From NCBI GenBank assembly GCA_016192905.1, contig JACPTG010000004.1:69745-133744 (forward strand): 64,000 bases of DNA, read 5' to 3'. Below, piece after piece: positions 59,674 to 64,000 of the stretch. The stretch's first letter is position 1, and each line of letters begins with the position of its first letter. Under the pieces are notes generated by a model. That model was not told where the DNA came from, did no database searches, and worked only from the letters and a program-made list of their open reading frames with translations. A program made the translations under genes and the position numbers. Origin of the DNA: Candidatus Woesearchaeota archaeon (lineage in GTDB: Archaea > Nanobdellota > Nanobdellia > Woesearchaeales > UBA10216).

Positions 59674-60021
59674 TCAGATTTTGATAATAATCACATTATC
59701 AACTTTTTCCAGCTCAACTTCTTTCCCTTTCCATTCGCCAATTCCTGCCCTGACATTGTAGGCTTTTTCCTTGCTGACATATTTTCTTATGAACGATTGC
59801 AGCTCCCTCTGCCTTTTCTCGCTGCGCTTTGTTATGCTGTGGGCCAAGGTGCCATCAGCCTTTAGCCTGCAGTAAAAGTCCTGCTCAACCAGCCTGCCGC
59901 CCTCTTCCTGGGCAGCCACTGTTATAATTTCTGTGTCGCTAAAACCCAGGCCCTGCGGCTTATGCACTTTCCAGACATCGCTTACATGCAACAGTCTGGC
60001 TTTCTTTATTACGGCTTTCAT
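59674..60021 (-). CDS. Unknown protein in the gas vesicle operon (115 aa)
   Basis: The ATG at 60021 (MKAVIKKARLLHVSD) is 1 nt after the preceding stop, so I use it over the overlapping earlier Met. It is an alpha/beta protein (IITVAAQEEGGRLVEQDFYCRL...) ending in VELEKVDNVIIIKI, with no export signal. I do not recognise the family. Its place in the operon implies a role in vesicle assembly. Confidence 0.65.
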   Translation of the reverse strand: MKAVIKKARLLHVSDVWKVHKPQGLGFSDTEIITVAAQEEGGRLVEQDFYCRLKADGTLAHSITKRSEKRQRELQSFIRKYVSKEKAYNVRAGIGEWKGKEVELEKVDNVIIIKI

Positions 60022-60022
60022 A

Positions 60023-60376
60023 CTACCCATCAATTTCTTTTTTACTGCTTTGCGCGTAGTCTAAATACTTCCATCCGCAGCCAAGGCAGCCTTTTTCGGT
60101 TTTGGCATAGAGCCCGCTGCGGCACTCAGGGCAGATACTCTTCCCTGATTCCAAAATTTTCCAGGCCGGCGCAGTCAAATCCGTGCCTGAAGGGAACGCC
60201 AATCCGAATTTTGCCGCGGTTTCGAAGCTGGACAGGGCTGCTCTTAACTTAATCCCTATCAGTTCTGTTCCAGCCACGCTGATTGATATGTCGGCATTGA
60301 TGATGAGCCCCTTATCAAGCAGCCTGTCAATAAGCTCTGTCAGTCCTGTTGACTCATAGCTCATTGAGCGTCCCAT
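60023..60376 (-). CDS. gvpJ: GvpJ-type protein fused to a zinc ribbon
   Basis: The 117-residue protein has a GvpA/J core (TELIDRLLDKGLIINADISISVAGTELIGIKLRAAL, residues ~12-60). It then has a C-terminal zinc ribbon (CPECRSGLYAKTEKGCLGCGW, ~82-102) in place of the usual tail. The second GvpJ-type protein in the operon lacks this. The ribbon may bind a partner or another vesicle protein. A start at Met5 is possible. Confidence 0.85.
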   Translation of the reverse strand: MGRSMSYESTGLTELIDRLLDKGLIINADISISVAGTELIGIKLRAALSSFETAAKFGLAFPSGTDLTAPAWKILESGKSICPECRSGLYAKTEKGCLGCGWKYLDYAQSSKKEIDG

Positions 60377-60391
60377 TTCCAGCCCCCTTTA

Positions 60392-60685
60392 TTACCTGTC
60401 ATAAGCGTTTCCCTCCCTAATGCTGACCTTTGACAGCATTTCTTCAATTTCCTGCGCTATTCTGAGTTGTCGCATAAGCGACTCATGCTGTTCTTTGTAA
60501 GCTGCTTCATCAAGCTCTCCCAGCTCCAACAACAGCCGGTTCTCTTTTATCCGGTTGTTTATCTTTTTGATATCGTACTTCTCCCTTAAGCCGTAATCGC
60601 GAATCAGCTCCAGGAGCCATATCATGTCAAACGGCTGAAGCGAAAACCCCAAAGCCCTTAAAATGACGTCATCCAGTATGAACAT
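60392..60685 (-). CDS. gvpG: GvpG-like protein
   Basis: I start at the ATG at 60685 (MFILDDVILRALGF), the usual GvpG N-terminus, giving 97 residues. A conserved helical part (DEAAYKEQHESLMRQLRIAQEIEEML) follows, corresponding to the GEI/EEE segment of GvpG. The longer ORF in the track overlaps the end of the GvpF/L gene. Confidence 0.8.
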   Translation of the reverse strand: MFILDDVILRALGFSLQPFDMIWLLELIRDYGLREKYDIKKINNRIKENRLLLELGELDEAAYKEQHESLMRQLRIAQEIEEMLSKVSIREGNAYDR

Positions 60686-61331
60686 TCTCCCCCCTGATGC
60701 GTATGTTGATGAATGAGTAAGGCGGCCAAGGCCCTGTATAAATGAACCTGAGGCCTTTGTGCCGCTTCTCAAGCATAGATATCGCATTTGAAAATTCTGA
60801 AAGCCTTACCTTCTCCACCAGGAATGAATAGTTCAACAGCAGCCTATCGCTGAAGCTCTCCCCCCTTGAAGCCTTGACGCACAGCCTGCCCAGGCAGTTA
60901 AGAATTTCAGCCTCAGCGCCGCTGTAATCTGCGCCTGCGCCGGGCATTACAACCTTAACCCCAAGCTCGATTTTGCCCTTAACAAGCCCCAAACACGCAT
61001 TAACAGAATCGTAAGCCCTTTCCAATACGGCCTTTAATGTCTCCTCATCCCTGAATACGTTCCCAAAGGACATCGGCACGACAGTGGTTTTCTCAGACAT
61101 CTTTTTAAGTATTTCAGCATGCTGCATTGCTTCGGTTTCGTTTACCAAAGGGTTTAACCTGGGATAGGAGCTTACAACAGCAGCAATGTCCATATAAGGA
61201 ACAATCGTGAAAGGCTCTCCATCCAGCCCTGCAAACCCGAATTCCACAGTTTTCGCATTATTCTTAAGCGGAACTATTCCGTAAACGTACAAATAGCTGC
61301 AATTTTGCGCATCAGCCCCAAATTCCTGCAT
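60669..61331 (-). CDS. gvpF: GvpF/GvpL-family gas vesicle protein, copy 1
   Basis: The 220-residue protein has the family order YLYVYGIVPL, IAAVVSSYP, HAEILKKMSEKTTVVPMSFGNVF and the closing GPWPPYSFINI. It is more typical and shorter than copy 2 at 57645. GvpF lies at the inner face of vesicles in haloarchaea. It overlaps gvpG by 17 nt. Confidence 0.9.
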   Translation of the reverse strand: MQEFGADAQNCSYLYVYGIVPLKNNAKTVEFGFAGLDGEPFTIVPYMDIAAVVSSYPRLNPLVNETEAMQHAEILKKMSEKTTVVPMSFGNVFRDEETLKAVLERAYDSVNACLGLVKGKIELGVKVVMPGAGADYSGAEAEILNCLGRLCVKASRGESFSDRLLLNYSFLVEKVRLSEFSNAISMLEKRHKGLRFIYTGPWPPYSFINIRIRGENVHTG

Positions 61332-61345
61332 TTTCCATTACACCT

Positions 61346-62086
61346 TCAGTTCCCTGTCAAAAGCCGCATTATAAGCGAGTTCGCTTCTGCCTGCTTTTTT
61401 AGCACAACCCAGGCCTGCTCCTTTTCACTTACTCTGTAGATCTTGCTTTTCAGTTTGTACTCGCACACCAGCAAACCATCCTTTTCCAATTCATGGAGCT
61501 TCGGATAAAGCTGGCCCGGGGAAACAAAAACCCTGAATTTCAGATAAAGCGCCTTTATCAGATCAGAGCCACACATTGGATTTGTCATCAGCATTGCAAG
61601 GACAACGCTGTTCAGCTCCCTTTTCACTGCGCCTTCAACAAGTTCAGCGTTAATGTTTTCCAGTTCGTTTTCAGCCTTCCTGCTGGAAAGCATCCTGATA
61701 TTATTAACTGAAAGCACCATTTTGTCATGAATGGCGACAAGTTCCCTTAAAATGGCAGGGTCTATCCCGTCAATGTTGTAAATGCAAACAGCCTGCGGGA
61801 GCATCTCCCAATGCTGCTCCCACTTCGTAAAATCGCTTGAGAGGGAAGAGTTATCAACCACAATATTCCTATCTTTCCAGTTGTTCGGCTCCTCTGGCGT
61901 CCTGACGTCAACAAATAACCCCTTTTTTTCGAAAAACTCATTCCATTTGGAAACGTTGCTGGTGACAAGCACATTGGCGTCAGCCCCGTTTTCGAGCAGG
62001 TGAAACATCAATGTTTCCTCAAAGTTCTGGCTGTTGCACAGGTGCAGGCAATGCTTTGCCAGTCCAAACACAAGGTTGGCGTTCAT
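61346..62086 (-). CDS. Fusion of a MEDS/DUF835-like domain to a PadR winged helix
   Basis: The 246-residue protein has a ~140-residue alpha/beta N-terminal domain lacking a P-loop (LMFHLLENGADANVLVTSN, then VDVRTPEE) that looks like a MEDS-type sensor. A PadR-like winged helix follows (SVVLAMLMTNPMCGSDLIKALYLKF, FVSPGQLYPKLHELEKDGLLV). Its start overlaps the gvpO stop (ATGA). It is a candidate regulator of the operon. The domain naming is by pattern and could be wrong for the N-terminus. Confidence 0.6.
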   Translation of the reverse strand: MNANLVFGLAKHCLHLCNSQNFEETLMFHLLENGADANVLVTSNVSKWNEFFEKKGLFVDVRTPEEPNNWKDRNIVVDNSSLSSDFTKWEQHWEMLPQAVCIYNIDGIDPAILRELVAIHDKMVLSVNNIRMLSSRKAENELENINAELVEGAVKRELNSVVLAMLMTNPMCGSDLIKALYLKFRVFVSPGQLYPKLHELEKDGLLVCEYKLKSKIYRVSEKEQAWVVLKKQAEANSLIMRLLTGN

Positions 62087-62364
62087 CGCTGCACATCGCC
62101 CCTTATTATTTTCCTAATCTGCTTAAAGCTCAGTATGTTGCCTGCCGAGTCAAGGTTCAGCTCAAACACGCTTAAAAGGTCGAACTTGTCCGGAATAGCC
62201 TTTCTTTCCAGCACCTCAACCTCCATTCTCCAGCCCTTCTCAGTCTTTTCCAGCAAAGAGACAGACTCCGGCTGCTTATTAAGCAACTCCTGAGCATTTG
62301 AAAAAGCCTTGTTGCGAATTTCCAAAAGACCCATAACAACAACCCCCGCTTTTTTCAGCTTCAT
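62083..62364 (-). CDS. gvpO: Gas vesicle protein GvpO
   Basis: The 93-residue protein shows the GvpO pattern TEKGWRMEVEVLERKAIPDKFDLLSVFELNLDSAGNILSF, with a short helical N-terminus. GvpO is a conserved minor protein of archaeal clusters. The ATG at 62364 overlaps the gvpN stop (ATGA); a later Met is possible. Confidence 0.88.
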   Translation of the reverse strand: MKLKKAGVVVMGLLEIRNKAFSNAQELLNKQPESVSLLEKTEKGWRMEVEVLERKAIPDKFDLLSVFELNLDSAGNILSFKQIRKIIRGDVQR

Positions 62365-63383
62365 ATGCTGTCCAAAATCTTTTGTTTGCTCAAAAAATCC
62401 TCCTGGCTTTTCGTTTTCGAGACGATGATATCCCCCAACACAGCATTTACGGAGTCCTTGTCGAATTTTTTAAATCCCTTTAGCATGCGGGCAACCATCA
62501 CGCAAGCCCTTGTGCCAATCTTCTCAGCATTCGGCAGCCTTTCCCTAACCCTTCTAACCACGTCAACAATTGCAGCAGCATCCTTCATGTCCAGCTTAGC
62601 GTGCGTCATAACAATCTTAACTTCTGTTTCCCTGTCGTAATAGTCCATGTAAATCCCCACCATCCTGTCCAGCAATGCATCCTGCGCCCTGTGAATTCCA
62701 GCATACTCAACAGGGTTTGAGGTGAAGATTGCCCTGAAGGCCGGATGAACCTTTACATACCTTTCCTCACCAAACTGCGTGGGCAATTCAAGAACCCCTT
62801 CACTAAAAACAGAAAGCAGCACATTATTTGCCGAAGGCTTTGCCCTGCTGAACTCGTTGTAAATAAGCGTGTAGCCGTATTTGCAGGCAAGAGTTAAAGG
62901 ATTATCAGCCCAGTCTGCCTTCAAGATGTCCTTATCCTTGAAAACGTTATGGATATACTTGTCCCTTATAGTGTTAACCTCAACCTCAGAATAACCGCCA
63001 ATCAGGTCAGTTGTTGTTATGCTCTCATCCCCGTTTATCCAAACAACAGGCCTTCCAAGCTCCTTGGCAACTGTCAACGAAATGGCAGTCTTTCCACAAC
63101 CTGTAGGCCCTATTATGTGAACAGGCTGTTTTAGAGAAAGCCAGTTCTTAACCCTCTCCTTCAAGGCCTTTACAGGCTCTGTCTCAACCCAGTACTCAAC
63201 TTCCGGAACAAGGTATTCTGCCTCTACCTTCTCCCTTGTCAATTCCTTGTCCATTACGGCCAGCGAAGACTTCATGTTGCTCAGGGCCTTTTCCTTATTT
63301 TCCAATTCAGCCCTTTTTTCCGAAAACGTCTGATGCATGCGTTTCCCAAGAACTTCTCTCCTATGAACAGCCCTGTAAGCCAT
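62361..63383 (-). CDS. gvpN: Gas vesicle AAA+ ATPase GvpN
   Basis: The 340-residue MoxR-type ATPase has Walker A GPTGCGKT (92-99), Walker B TLIYNEFSR (Asn in place of the usual Asp, as in many GvpN proteins) and a FTSNP sensor. An extra charged helical N-terminus of about 60 residues precedes the core. GvpN is needed for vesicle growth. It leads the operon; an SD-like GGGGGTG lies ~8 nt upstream of the ATG. Confidence 0.93.
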   Translation of the reverse strand: MAYRAVHRREVLGKRMHQTFSEKRAELENKEKALSNMKSSLAVMDKELTREKVEAEYLVPEVEYWVETEPVKALKERVKNWLSLKQPVHIIGPTGCGKTAISLTVAKELGRPVVWINGDESITTTDLIGGYSEVEVNTIRDKYIHNVFKDKDILKADWADNPLTLACKYGYTLIYNEFSRAKPSANNVLLSVFSEGVLELPTQFGEERYVKVHPAFRAIFTSNPVEYAGIHRAQDALLDRMVGIYMDYYDRETEVKIVMTHAKLDMKDAAAIVDVVRRVRERLPNAEKIGTRACVMVARMLKGFKKFDKDSVNAVLGDIIVSKTKSQEDFLSKQKILDSI

Positions 63384-63410
63384 ATCTTATGACACCCCCT
63401 TGCACAATTC

Positions 63411-63460
63411 TTCTGAAACCAGACATTTAACTAAGTTCTGTTTCGGCTTTTGTTTCAGAA
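63411..63460. promoter_or_regulatory. Inverted repeat in the gvp divergent promoter
   Basis: TTCTGAAAC (63411-63419) and GTTTCAGAA (63452-63460) are perfect 9-bp inverted repeats 32 nt apart. A variant TTCTGTTTC lies between them. They fill the spacer between gvpN and the divergent gene at 63551, upstream of both TATA elements, and suit a dimeric regulator such as the PadR or MarR protein of this operon. Confidence 0.5.
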
Positions 63461-63550
63461 TCCGAATATGCACGGATACCAATCCCATTAACTTACCACA
63501 ATGTAATCTCAGAATACGAAACAAGCTTTATAAAGGTCCACAGATGATTA

Positions 63551-64000
63551 GTGATAGAAAAGGGGGGGGCGATTACTCGGGCTAAAATTTCTTATGGCAT
63601 AGGCGGCAATGTCCTGCTGGACAATCTGGATTATGGCAAGAATTTGCTCATTCTTCACAGTAGCACGCAGAGGCATGAGCAGCTCTACCGCCGTTTTTTG
63701 CAGCAATCTTCAGAGGGGGGGGGGCGTTAATTTACTTGTGTCTGAGAAAAACAAAAATTGCATGACGAATTTCGACGCCAGAAACATTTCCTTCACGGCG
63801 CTAAACATAGAATCCGTCAATGAAATCAAGAAGGAGGTTTACAAATGCATTGCCGGAGTTGCGAAGGAAGGCAAGAAGTGCCTCCTTATATGCGACTGGG
63901 CAGGGGCGGACATAGATTACGCCACGAGTGAATTCTTTCTCCAGTTTCTGGAGCACCTGAGAAGGAAATCAAAGGCATCATATCCTGAGGCATGGAAAAG
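63551..64000 (+). pseudogene. MEDS-like protein interrupted at a ten-G tract; continues past the window
   Basis: A GTG at 63551, 21 nt after a TATA box (CTTTATAAAGG), opens a frame (IEKGGAITRAKISYGIGGNV...). It ends with TAA at 63730, just after ten consecutive Gs (63715-63724). In the frame obtained with one G fewer, the protein continues smoothly (VNLLVSEKNKN..., GKKCLLICDWAGADIDYA) to the window end. The whole reads as a MEDS/DcmR-type sensory domain. It may be phase-variable, a recent pseudogene or an assembly error. It is divergent from the gas vesicle operon. Confidence 0.65.

Noticed and set aside
63562-63569. G8 tract as a second frameshift site
   Set aside because: With the GTG start at 63551 the frame is intact across G8, so no shift is needed there.
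63400-63585. ORF of 61 aa in the track before the G8 tract
   Set aside because: The TATA box and the GTG at 63551 fit another frame, which is open across the G8 tract; the 61-aa frame starts upstream of the likely transcript and looks random.

Overview
The window is archaeal chromosome. The evidence is a leucyl-tRNA synthetase of archaeal type, RNA polymerase subunits Rpo3 (D) and Rpo10 (N), eL18, TBP, aIF2-beta, Orc1/Cdc6, MCM, an RPA-like protein, both subunits of the archaeal D-family polymerase (DP1, DP2), an RNase P Rpp30-like protein, and many leaderless genes whose TATA box (TTTAAATA/TTTATAA) lies about 25 nt before the ATG. Large surface proteins that begin with a [KR]GQ[IV] membrane anchor, small compact operons and a bacterial-type AspRS suggest a DPANN-like lineage (Woesearchaeota/Pacearchaeota/Diapherotrites type). 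That placement is inference and was not tested by phylogeny.

Layout: 0-5 kb holds small unknown genes, NAD kinase and LeuRS. 5-10 kb holds a PIN toxin/antitoxin pair and the ribosomal/RNA polymerase operon S13-S4-S11-Rpo3-(tRNA-Leu)-eL18-uL13-uS9-Rpo10 on the minus strand. It has a structured leader RNA and a tRNA-Leu carrying an extra ~31 nt. 10-16 kb holds a frameshifted lipoprotein, Mre11, a subtilase with a free-standing I9-like partner, an IPP-isomerase-like Nudix protein and GatB. 15.8-24.3 kb encodes two giant cysteine-rich surface proteins. 24-27 kb holds RNase P Rpp30, a second toxin/antitoxin pair, TtuA and a TrmB regulator. 27.3-33.7 kb is a replication island: a putative oriC with inverted ORB boxes, then orc1, DP1 and DP2. 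33.7-40 kb is a three-gene operon with a 1707-residue secreted protein ending in an HD domain. 40-49 kb holds aIF2-beta, an RPA-like protein, MCM with three inteins, TBP, a second ORB box and a divergent, AT-rich Orc-like ATPase. 49-57 kb holds a surface protein with a glycosidase-like barrel, a ubiquitin-like sulfur carrier, an XTP pyrophosphatase, CorA and AspRS. 57-64 kb is a gas vesicle operon of 13 overlapping genes, ending at a divergent gene broken at a ten-G tract.

Functional links: the DNA replication genes (Orc1, Pol D, MCM, RPA, TBP) lie within 22 kb with two ORB-containing intergenic regions. Four paralogous anchored surface proteins share one N-terminal module and carry different ectodomains. 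TtuA and the ubiquitin-like protein may act together in tRNA 2-thiolation. The gas vesicle operon carries its own regulators (PadR and MarR types) and an upstream inverted repeat. No canonical major shell protein GvpA is visible, so it should lie outside the window. I saw no rRNA, CRISPR array or insertion sequence.
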